This document shows, in pieces, positions 1 to 7,627 of a stretch of DNA of 64,000 nucleotides. Every line of letters begins with the position of its first letter. Position 1 is the stretch's first letter. The translations under genes and the position numbers were made by a program. The stretch lies in the NCBI GenBank assembly GCA_045580325.1, contig JAZNNR010000020.1, positions 62,001 through 126,000 on the forward strand. The letters are read 5' to 3'. Below the pieces are notes generated by a model, which saw only the letters and a list, made by a program, of their open reading frames with translations, made no database searches and had not been told where the DNA came from. Source of the DNA: SIG672 sp045580325. GTDB taxonomy: Bacteria; Bacillota; Clostridia; Oscillospirales; CAG-272.

Positions 1-1893
1 GATCTTTGCGTCAACCTGCTGACCAACTGTAAGAACCTCAGAAGGATTTCCGATGCGCTTGTCAGCAATCTGAGAAATGTGGATAAGACCGTCAACCTCG
101 GGAATGATCTCTGCGAAAGCACCGAAGGGAGTGATGCCTACAACGGTAACGTTCGCAACGTCGCCAACAGCATACTGCGCGTTAAAGAGAAGCCAAGGAT
201 TTGTTTCGTCTGTCTTGCAGCCGAGAGAGATGCGCTTCTTTTCAACGTCGAATGCCTTAACGAATACGTTAATTGTATCGCCAACCTTTACAACCTCGGA
301 AGGATCCTTGATTCTTGACCAAGAAAGCTCGGAAATGTGAACCATTCCGTCAACTCCGCCGAGGTCAACGAATACACCGTAAGAAGTCATAGACTTAACA
401 GTACCTGTGAACTTCTTGCCAACTTCCATTTCAGCCCAGAACTTTTCAAGGAGAGCCTTGCGTTCGCGGCGAAGGATAGCGCGGATAGAACCAACAGCGC
501 GGTTCTTCTGATCATTTACTTCGATGATGATGAACTTCTGAGTGGTTCCAACGAGAGTATTAAGATCTCCGGAAGCGGGAACGCCCGACTGGGAAGCGGG
601 AATAAATACCTTGGCAGCGCCAACAGTTGCGATAAGACCGCCTCTTGTAACTTCTGTGATCTTGCCCTCAACAACAGCACCTTCTTCGGAAGCAGCCTTC
701 AGCTTCTTCCAATCTGCGATGCGGTCGATGCGGCGTCTGGAAAGACCAACAACGCCTTCAACGTCGCTTACTCTTACGACGAAAGCTTCGATCTCGTCGC
801 CTACCTTATACAGGGAACGAACGTCGGTGTTAGGGTCTGTTCTGATCTCGTCAACCGACAAAATTCCGGTTCCCTTGCAGGAAAGGTCTACATGAATTTC
901 TGTGTTAGAAATAGATGTAATAACACCTGTTACTATGTCTCCTGTATTTAAAGTCTTGAGGGAATCCTCAAGCATTGATGCAAAACTTTCATTTGCCTGC
1001 TCGTTTGTGTTAAAAACTTCGCTCATTGTTTTTATTACCTCCTCTATTATAAAGCCGGGTGTCGATGCACCGGCTGTAATAGCAACTTTATCTACTCCCG
1101 AAAGGGAGATATTACTGATGTCAGAAGCACTCTCAATAAGGTGAGAATTCTCACACACAGACCGTGCAAGTGAGAGCAGACTCATCGAATTTGAGCTGCT
1201 TGGATCGCCGATAACAAGTACCAAATCAGAGTCTTCGGCAAGACGCAAAACGTCAGTTTGCCTATTTTCAGTAACACCACATATTGTATCAAAAAAAAGT
1301 GCATTTGTACAGGTGTTTTTGAGTTTTTTCTTGCATTTCTCCCATTCGTACAATTTCTTGGTCGTTTGAGCGACCATTATGGTCGTTTTGTTGGTGAAAT
1401 TGCACAAAGTTAGTTCTTCGGCAGAAGAGATAACACGGACATTTCCGTTTGCTCTGCCGACAATACCGCGAACCTCGGGATGATCCTCATCGCCGTAAAC
1501 AATAAGCAGGGAATCTTCCTCGGTATTTTCAATAACGATGTTGTGTATTTTCTTTACGAAAGGACAGGTTAGGTCGCAGACCGTGAAGTAGGGATTTGCC
1601 TTTGCATAGCCGTTTAACTCATCTTCTACCGAAAGCTCGATTCCGTGTGCGCGTATTACGACTGTGCAGGGAGAGTCCTCGGTAGCAGAGAGCGCCGTTT
1701 TTTCTATATCATCTCTTGAAATGACAGTGAGTCCCTTGTCAGTGAGCGACTTCATCGCGTGCCTGTTGTGAATAATATCGCCGAGCGAGAATATCCTTGT
1801 ATTCGAAGAGCCGTCAAGCAGGCTGTTTACCATATCGACAGCGCGCTTTACGCCAAAACAGAATCCTGCGTATTTAGATACCTTTATATCCAT
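1..1893 (-). CDS. ispH-rpsA: Bifunctional 4-hydroxy-3-methylbut-2-enyl diphosphate reductase / ribosomal protein S1 (C-terminus off window)
   Basis: The open frame runs from ATG at 1893 to the left edge without a stop. The first ~290 residues are IspH, the last step of the MEP isoprenoid pathway: the three [4Fe-4S] cysteines lie in GFCFGVKRAV (Cys12), LTCPFVKKIH and DTICGVTENRQ, and the domain ends with AITAGASTPGFIIEEV. The frame continues directly into S1 RNA-binding repeats, for example the stretches near FTGTVKSMTSYGVFVDLGG and VTVVGITPFGAFAEI. Such fusions are known in Clostridia. An in-frame ATG at 1026 has GAGGAGGT ten bases upstream, so free S1 might also be made. It is the last visible gene of the cmk-plsC-ispH cluster, 38 bases after plsC. 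The C-terminal S1 repeats are missing because of the window edge. Confidence 0.95.
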   Translation of the reverse strand, partial: MDIKVSKYAGFCFGVKRAVDMVNSLLDGSSNTRIFSLGDIIHNRHAMKSLTDKGLTVISRDDIEKTALSATEDSPCTVVIRAHGIELSVEDELNGYAKANPYFTVCDLTCPFVKKIHNIVIENTEEDSLLIVYGDEDHPEVRGIVGRANGNVRVISSAEELTLCNFTNKTTIMVAQTTKKLYEWEKCKKKLKNTCTNALFFDTICGVTENRQTDVLRLAEDSDLVLVIGDPSSSNSMSLLSLARSVCENSHLIESASDISNISLSGVDKVAITAGASTPGFIIEEVIKTMSEVFNTNEQANESFASMLEDSLKTLNTGDIVTGVITSISNTEIHVDLSCKGTGILSVDEIRTDPNTDVRSLYKVGDEIEAFVVRVSDVEGVVGLSRRRIDRIADWKKLKAASEEGAVVEGKITEVTRGGLIATVGAAKVFIPASQSGVPASGDLNTLVGTTQKFIIIEVNDQKNRAVGSIRAILRRERKALLEKFWAEMEVGKKFTGTVKSMTSYGVFVDLGGVDGMVHISELSWSRIKDPSEVVKVGDTINVFVKAFDVEKKRISLGCKTDETNPWLLFNAQYAVGDVANVTVVGITPFGAFAEIIPEVDGLIHISQIADKRIGNPSEVLTVGQQVDAKI

Positions 1894-1931
1894 ATAAGCT
1901 ATAAGTTTCCTTTAATTTTATTCTGTTGATT

Positions 1932-2537
1932 TTATTCTATCATATCGGTAATTTTATCAAAAACCATATGCGCTGCGCGGTCATATTCGGACTGATTACC
2001 CTCGGTGAAGTTAAAATCAGCGTAGGTCATAGGCTTGCCGATACGGACGTGTGTGCGCTTGAAAAATCCTATTTTCCAGCCCTTTGTCTGAATACAAACG
2101 GGAAGAACGGTAGTCTGTGAGCGGTAAACTATCTGACCGATCCCGTTCTTTATAGAGGTTTCGCGCGGGTCTTCTTTTGCGTGGCGTGTGCCCTGTGGGA
2201 ACATACCCACCATTTCACCCTCGCCAACGAGAGTTATCGTGTGTCTTGTCGCAAGAGCGGCAGATGCGGGAGATTTTCTGTCAACAGGGAATGCTCCCAT
2301 CGCTTTTACGAAATGTCGGAGTATCGGAACGTGAAAAAGCTCCTTTTTTGCAAAAAATCTGACCTGTCTGTTCAGAACAGCACCGATTATAGCGACGTCC
2401 CAAAGTGAAAGATGGTTAGCGCAAACGACCACACCACCCTCTGAGGGCTCGTTTTCAAGACCTTCGGCTTTTACTCGGAAGATGAATTTCACGAGCGAAG
2501 AGCAGGTAACAGACATGAAATTATAAAACTTATTCAT
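1932..2537 (-). CDS. plsC: 1-acyl-sn-glycerol-3-phosphate acyltransferase
   Basis: PlsC-type acyltransferase that makes phosphatidic acid from lysophosphatidic acid at the membrane. The catalytic NHxxxxD motif is seen as NHLSLWD near residue 41, and the substrate-binding block as FPQGTRH. About 201 residues, the usual length of short bacterial PlsC proteins. I chose the ATG at 2537 (MNKFYNF) rather than the ATG at 2555, because GGAAGGA sits 8-11 bases before 2537 while the upstream ATG has no ribosome site. It lies 30 bases after cmk and is followed by ispH-rpsA, all on the minus strand, an order common in Clostridia. Confidence 0.9.
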   Translation of the reverse strand: MNKFYNFMSVTCSSLVKFIFRVKAEGLENEPSEGGVVVCANHLSLWDVAIIGAVLNRQVRFFAKKELFHVPILRHFVKAMGAFPVDRKSPASAALATRHTITLVGEGEMVGMFPQGTRHAKEDPRETSIKNGIGQIVYRSQTTVLPVCIQTKGWKIGFFKRTHVRIGKPMTYADFNFTEGNQSEYDRAAHMVFDKITDMIE

Positions 2538-2567
2538 AATATAAAATCCTTCCAAAAAGGGAATATA

Positions 2568-3236
2568 TCAGACGTCGATGCGTTCTCTGATGATTTCAAG
2601 AGCGCGTGCAAAGGTCTGATCGGGTGTAAAGAGCGAATTGTCAAGAAATGTCGCATCGGACGCGGGAACAAGGGGAGCGACCGCGCGCGAGGAATCGTTT
2701 GCGTCGCGCTTTTCAAGGTCGGCAAGGACTTCCTCATAGGTGGTCTGAACGCCTTTGAGCAGAAGCTCTTCGCAGCGGCGCTGAGCGCGTGTTTCGTTGT
2801 TTGAAATAAGGAATATCTTTACGTTTGCATCGGGCATAATGACAGTACCGATGTCGCGTCCGTCCATAATGACGTTGTTTGATTTTATTATGTCGCGTTG
2901 AAGTCCGAGAAGAAAGGCTCTGACTGCGGGGATCGCCGAAACGGCAGAAGCGTACATAGATATTTCGGGGAGTCTGATGTCGCTTGACACGTCCTCATCG
3001 CCTAGAAATGTCTTCTGTTCTCCGCTAATGTATTTTATGCTGACCGAAATTTCGGGCAGAACTGCCTCTACAGCGACAGCATCCTTGGGGTCAATTTTTG
3101 CTCTGTAAACGAAAAGACCGATAGCACGGTAGAGAGCGCCCGTGTCTACGTAAACGAAGCCGAGCTCGGCAGATAAACGCTTTGCGAGGGTTGATTTTCC
3201 CGAGCCGGACGGCCCGTCAATAGCAATTTTAAACAT
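2568..3236 (-). CDS. cmk: Cytidylate kinase
   Basis: Phosphorylates CMP and dCMP to the diphosphates. The N-terminal P-loop GPSGSGKS (residues 8-15) is followed by FVYVDTGALYRAIG, and the central GRDIGTVIMPDA block is the family's nucleotide-binding signature. At 222 residues it has the normal length of bacterial Cmk. It is the first of three closely spaced minus-strand genes (cmk, plsC, ispH-rpsA). Upstream lies a 388-base hairpin-rich stretch that separates it from the FAD oxidoreductase gene, so the promoter is probably in or near that stretch. Confidence 0.95.
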   Translation of the reverse strand: MFKIAIDGPSGSGKSTLAKRLSAELGFVYVDTGALYRAIGLFVYRAKIDPKDAVAVEAVLPEISVSIKYISGEQKTFLGDEDVSSDIRLPEISMYASAVSAIPAVRAFLLGLQRDIIKSNNVIMDGRDIGTVIMPDANVKIFLISNNETRAQRRCEELLLKGVQTTYEEVLADLEKRDANDSSRAVAPLVPASDATFLDNSLFTPDQTFARALEIIRERIDV

Positions 3237-3624
3237 CTGTAAAATTTCCTTTTATGTTAAGTTTTTAAATAAGTTTCTTTTTTAGCTTAAGGGGTTCCGC
3301 CCCTTAAGAAACCTCGCGAGCTTTTGAAAAAGCTCGACCAAAACTTTTCTGAAATAAGTTTTTTCAGTAAAGTTTTTGAAGATTCTTAAGAAACTTTATA
3401 CAAAAAGTTTCATAAGTGGGGTTCGGTGCAAAACCGACGGCAGAGCCGTCGATTGGCGATTTCGCTGTCGGACAGCCGTCCGACTTTTTGCTTCGCAAAA
3501 ACCGCAAATCGCACCCTTCGAATTGACTTTTCAGAGAAGTTTTTAGGAATCCAAAACCCTTTTTACAAAAAGGGTTTTGGCAGGATCCAAGGACAGAGTC
3601 CTTGGTGGGTTCTTAGGGTAAACC
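3237..3624. repeat. Hairpin-rich intergenic repeat region between cmk and the FAD oxidoreductase gene
   Basis: 388 bases with no convincing gene but many nested inverted repeats: AAGGGG-TTCCG-CCCCTT near 3289-3306, CGACGG-CAGA-GCCGTCG near 3438-3453, AAACCCTTTTT-ACA-AAAAGGGTTT near 3557-3581, CCAAGGAC-AGA-GTCCTTGG near 3588-3606 and CTTAGGGT-AAACCCTAAG near 3611-3630. The CGACGG stem and AAGTTTTTGAAG-like runs recur near 36.9-37.1, 39.6-39.7 and 46.7-46.9 kb. This looks like a chromosomal dispersed palindromic repeat; its 3' end touches the oxidoreductase stop codon. A short frame across it (3426-3683) is an artefact of the repeats. Confidence 0.7.
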
Positions 3625-4872
3625 CTAAGAAGAAGCCGAAAGACCGGCAAGGTAGCCTGTGGACCAAGCGATCTGGAGATTAAATCCGCCCGTGTAGGCA
3701 TCGACGTCAATGATCTCGCCCGCGAAATAAAGACCGGGGATAAGCTTTGACTCCATCGTTTTCGGATTTATTTCACGAATATCGATACCGCCCGAGGTGA
3801 TAATAGCTTCCGAAATAGATCGGGGAGCCTTGACGGTGAGATCAAACGATTTGAGAAGATTTAGTAGCTTTGCGCGCTCGACCTTGGTTATTGAATTGAC
3901 CTTTCTTTCGGGAAGAATGCCCGAGCGTGTAACGAAAACAGGAATCATTTTAGCGGGTAAAAGGGCAGAGAGTGAATTTATAAAATTCTTATTCTTTTCC
4001 TTTTCAAAATCGGAGATAAGACGCCTGTCGAGTGTTTTTTCGTCGAGCGCAGGCTTTAGGTCGATAAATATCTTGTATTTTTCGGGCTTTATGTCACGCA
4101 GATGCGCGGACATAGAGAGTATGACAGGACCGCTGACTCCGAAATGAGTGAAAAGCATTTCGCCGAAATCCTCATAAACAGTTTTGCCGCTCGACACCTC
4201 GACTGCCCGTACAGAAATGTTTTTAAGAGCGAGTCCCTGCATATCACGGCAGTAGCGCTCGCAAATTTCAAGAGGAACGAGCGAGGGCTTTAAGGGAATT
4301 ATATTTATCCCGAGCTTTTCGGCAAATTTGTAGCCGTCGCCGTCCGAGCCCGTAAGGGGATAGGATAGTCCGCCCGTTGCCACGATCACGCGGTCAAAGG
4401 ATAATATATCGGAACGGGAAGCAACCTTTATTCCTGAAATTTCTGCGCCTGAATCGCCGTTTTTTACAAGTATGTCGGTAACACGGTCGAAGATGACTCG
4501 CACACCGCAGGCGCGCATCTCGCGTCTGAGAGCCTCTACGATGTCAGATGCCTTGTCGGAAACGGGGAATACTCGGTTTCCGCGCTCTGTTTTAAGGGGA
4601 ACACCCGCGTCTTCGAAAAATTCCATAACCCTCTCGGGTGTGAACGCGGCAAGCGGAGCATACATAAATCTCGGATTGGTCGGGATATTTTCTATGATCT
4701 CGTTTACAGAGCAGTTGTTTGTAAGATTACATCTTCCTTTGCCCGTGATACGAAGCTTCGAGCCTGTGAATTTCATTTTTTCAAACAAGGTTACAGATGC
4801 TCCCGATCTTGCGGCAGTGATGGCAGCCATCATACCTGCGGCGCCTCCGCCGATAACAGCGACTCGTATCAA
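3625..4872 (-). CDS. NAD(P)/FAD-dependent oxidoreductase, HI0933/aminoacetone-oxidase-like family
   Basis: Flavoprotein of the HI0933 (BaiN-like) family; the physiological substrate of most members is unsettled. The N-terminal dinucleotide fold VAVIGGGAAGMMAAI, the family block SKLRITGKGRCNLTN, the second motif VIVATGGLSYPLTGSDGDGY and the C-terminal TMESKLIPGLYFAGEIIDVD are all visible. I place the start at TTG 4872 (about 415 residues) because GGAGGG lies five bases upstream and the protein then begins directly at the FAD fold; the longer frame to ATG 4920 adds an unlikely leader. It sits upstream of cmk in the minus-strand cluster, the usual neighbourhood in Clostridia, with a hairpin terminator on its far side at 4957-4990. 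Confidence 0.85.
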   Translation of the reverse strand: MIRVAVIGGGAAGMMAAITAARSGASVTLFEKMKFTGSKLRITGKGRCNLTNNCSVNEIIENIPTNPRFMYAPLAAFTPERVMEFFEDAGVPLKTERGNRVFPVSDKASDIVEALRREMRACGVRVIFDRVTDILVKNGDSGAEISGIKVASRSDILSFDRVIVATGGLSYPLTGSDGDGYKFAEKLGINIIPLKPSLVPLEICERYCRDMQGLALKNISVRAVEVSSGKTVYEDFGEMLFTHFGVSGPVILSMSAHLRDIKPEKYKIFIDLKPALDEKTLDRRLISDFEKEKNKNFINSLSALLPAKMIPVFVTRSGILPERKVNSITKVERAKLLNLLKSFDLTVKAPRSISEAIITSGGIDIREINPKTMESKLIPGLYFAGEIIDVDAYTGGFNLQIAWSTGYLAGLSASS

Positions 4873-4956
4873 AATATCCCTCCTTTGCGTAAAACAACAT
4901 ACGAAACTATTATATTTCATTTTCGCTCGCTTGTCAAGTTTTTTGTGTTAATAATA

Positions 4957-4990
4957 AAGGAAAAGCCGTCTTAAAAGGCGGCTTTTCCTT
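4957..4990 (-). terminator. Hairpin terminator after the dockerin/metallophosphatase gene
   Basis: The 14-base arms AAGGAAAAGCCGTC and GGCGGCTTTTCCTT enclose TTAAAA (one mismatch near the loop). It lies 17 bases past the stop of the minus-strand gene ending at 5008. Confidence 0.8.
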
Positions 4991-5007
4991 GAAATTATAA
5001 ACTTCTG

Positions 5008-7596
5008 TTACTGAATTGTGTTAATTGTAAATGTATACTGATTTTCTGTTTTGATGTAAGCGTTCTGAACTGTCGACCAGTATCTTACCTCTACGGTCTT
5101 TCCACCATTTGAGAAGTAGAACATAGCAATTGCACCGACAGAGCCCTGACTCTTGAAGAGAGTATCCATATCCTGAGGGTCGATAAGAATGTTGGTAACC
5201 GTGTTGCCGTGAACACCCTTCCACTGCGAGCAAATAACGTCCTCGGTACCTATATGACCGCTGAGAACAAGCACAATATTTTCGTGCTGCGAGATCAGCT
5301 TATCCCACATGTGATCTCCGTTATTGGCAGTTGCACCCATAGCGGTATTATAAAGGGGGTCGTTAGTTCCGTTAGTCTTTAACGCGCCTGCGTCGCTGTT
5401 GCCAAGCGTTGTGCCATCTCTGTCCATATATGCGTGAGTAACTATGATAACGTTGTGATGCGGATGCGCCGAAATCACTTCGCTTGCCCATTCAAGTACG
5501 GGATCACCCGCACCGAAGTCAAGAGTAACTACCATATAGTCAAGATCGCCTGCCGAGAAATAATGAACCGAATTGGTGCTGTTGATGTAGTAATCCTCTA
5601 TGTGAGAAGCGTAACCGGTCTTTGTGCTGTTAACTCCGAAATATTCATCGTAGAAGTCAGCGGGATCGTGATTTCCACGAATGAGAGAATAATCTACCAC
5701 GCCGTCGAGCTTGATAATTTGCTGGGTAATAAGCTCTGCTTCTGCGTACATCTTGTTTTTAGCAGTGTCGCCGCTTATGTAAGGCCACGTTGTCTGTACC
5801 AGATCACCGAGATGGAAAACGTGCTTGATCTTTTTGGAGGATACGTTGTCAATTATATAATCGTAGATTCTCTTCAGATACTTATCCGAATTCATTTCTC
5901 TTGCATATTCAACGATACACTGAGGGTCGCCGATCACGGCAAATGAATAATCAAAATCGGTCGGGTCTTTAATCGAGCCGTCGCTTATAAAGAATTCATT
6001 TTCAACACCGCAGTCGTAAAGGATCGGCGTTCCTGTGCTGTGGGCAGAACCGTAAATTTCATTTACGTTGGTATTACCGCTTACTTTTCCGTAATTTCTG
6101 CAGCTTGTTAAAGTGCCGCTTGCTTTACCTGCGATACCGCCTACGCTGTCAGTGCCTTTGACTGTGCCGTAGTTTATACACTTAGTGATGGTACCCTTTT
6201 CGCTCGTTCCCGTAATACCGCCCGTTTCCGAAGCTCCGGTGGAGGTTACGTTTACGTAGCTTGCGCAGTTCTCAAGCGTACCCTTGTACAGCCATCCGAC
6301 GATAGCGCCTACCATTTTATCGTTGCCTTTAACAGTGCCGTAAACGGTCAGATTTTTGACCGTACCCGAAACAACGCTGAACAGTCCGCCGCCCATTCCC
6401 GAATCAGTCATATTAAGGTTTCGTATAGAGCAGTTGTTACCGTCAAATATACCGTTAAATATTATTCTTCCCGACCAACCGGGGTAATATCCGATCTTAA
6501 CAGACTTGCCGTTAAGGTCAATACTCTTTGTCATTTTGAAATATACACCCTTGAAATTCTCGGCGGCTGTCATATTTTTGTCGATGTAGGCAAGGTCAGC
6601 TCCACTTTGAATGAGATACGGATCACTTGCGGTACCCGAGCCCTTAAGACTGCTGCTTACAGAGCTTCCGTCCCATACGTCTATTTGTGAGTAATAAATA
6701 GTTACCGTTGCTGCCGATGAAGTGTAATCAAGCATCACGTAATCGTGGGAAGGAACAAGACCCGAAATATTCAGAGCCTCAACCTTGTAGGGATCTGCGT
6801 TAAGAGGGAATCCTACAACTGTCTGCGCGTGAGCCTCGCTTCCATCTATTTTAAGATGCTTTACGGTAACAACAAACGCGTTTTCGCTTTTAGTGTAATT
6901 ACATACTGAGCAGGTATACATAAGCTTATCTCCATTTAATACACCGCTGCCGAAGCTGTGATCTTTTACGGGAACTATTTGCTGTGCTGTGAGAATTTTA
7001 CCGCAAATACTACACTTTGAGCCCTTGGTAAGACCTGTCGTTGTGCAGGTGGGCTCTACTGCGGGAATATCAACGGGAATATGGGAAGGTCCTAAAGTTA
7101 CCGTTGAGCTTCCGGTCTCGTAATCATAATTTACTATATACTTTCTTAACAATACAATGTCTTTCATATTGATCTTACCGTCGCCGTTAGCATCAGCTCC
7201 GGCTTCAACATTTACGTTTGAGGTGCCAAGATCGTAATCAAAACTTGTAACATACTTTCTTGTCGATATAACGTCATTCATATCGATCTGCTTGTCGCCA
7301 TCGGCGTCACCGTACATAACCTCGTCGATAGCGTTGGCAGTAAAGGTTGCAGTAGGTGCAGTGTTTACTGTTGCAGCTAAATTATGTACTGCATTATCAG
7401 ACGTCTTAATTACGTACTCATGGTCGCCCACGTCGCTTTTAAGACCGCATTCACACTCGTGCCAATGCTTTGCATCATCGTTTTCCCATCCGCTACTGAA
7501 ATTACACTCGTGAACATCGAGAATGCCTTGGCACGAGGGTAAGAGAAGTGAGATGATTAACAGAAGTGCGACTATTAAAAAATTCTTGTTTTTCAT
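5008..7596 (-). CDS. Secreted lipoprotein with dockerin-like domain, GLUG repeats and calcineurin-like phosphoesterase domain
   Basis: About 862 residues. A lipobox signal (LLPSC, Cys22) predicts export and lipid attachment. Near residues 95-165 two calcium-loop helices, DADGDKQIDMNDVISTRKY and DANGDGKINMKDIVLLRKY, form a type I dockerin-like module. Residues ~330-530 hold repeats such as GGITGTSEKGTITKCINYG, typical of GLUG motifs in surface adhesins and peptidases. The C-terminal third is a metallophosphatase: GDPQ, HLGDLVQ, RGNHD, VTHAY and SGHIG give the expected metal ligands. The start at 7596 has GGAGG seven bases upstream. It lies 31 bases after the GH31 gene, probably in the same transcript. 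A dockerin internal to a lipid-anchored phosphoesterase is unusual; the substrate is unknown. Confidence 0.85.
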   Translation of the reverse strand: MKNKNFLIVALLLIISLLLPSCQGILDVHECNFSSGWENDDAKHWHECECGLKSDVGDHEYVIKTSDNAVHNLAATVNTAPTATFTANAIDEVMYGDADGDKQIDMNDVISTRKYVTSFDYDLGTSNVNVEAGADANGDGKINMKDIVLLRKYIVNYDYETGSSTVTLGPSHIPVDIPAVEPTCTTTGLTKGSKCSICGKILTAQQIVPVKDHSFGSGVLNGDKLMYTCSVCNYTKSENAFVVTVKHLKIDGSEAHAQTVVGFPLNADPYKVEALNISGLVPSHDYVMLDYTSSAATVTIYYSQIDVWDGSSVSSSLKGSGTASDPYLIQSGADLAYIDKNMTAAENFKGVYFKMTKSIDLNGKSVKIGYYPGWSGRIIFNGIFDGNNCSIRNLNMTDSGMGGGLFSVVSGTVKNLTVYGTVKGNDKMVGAIVGWLYKGTLENCASYVNVTSTGASETGGITGTSEKGTITKCINYGTVKGTDSVGGIAGKASGTLTSCRNYGKVSGNTNVNEIYGSAHSTGTPILYDCGVENEFFISDGSIKDPTDFDYSFAVIGDPQCIVEYAREMNSDKYLKRIYDYIIDNVSSKKIKHVFHLGDLVQTTWPYISGDTAKNKMYAEAELITQQIIKLDGVVDYSLIRGNHDPADFYDEYFGVNSTKTGYASHIEDYYINSTNSVHYFSAGDLDYMVVTLDFGAGDPVLEWASEVISAHPHHNVIIVTHAYMDRDGTTLGNSDAGALKTNGTNDPLYNTAMGATANNGDHMWDKLISQHENIVLVLSGHIGTEDVICSQWKGVHGNTVTNILIDPQDMDTLFKSQGSVGAIAMFYFSNGGKTVEVRYWSTVQNAYIKTENQYTFTINTIQ

Positions 7597-7627
7597 TTTC
7601 ATACCTCCAAATATATTTTACAAATTT

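Noticed and set aside
3426..3683. An 85-residue plus-strand frame near cmk
   Set aside because: It consists of hairpin repeats and lies antisense to the end of the FAD oxidoreductase gene; no ribosome site.
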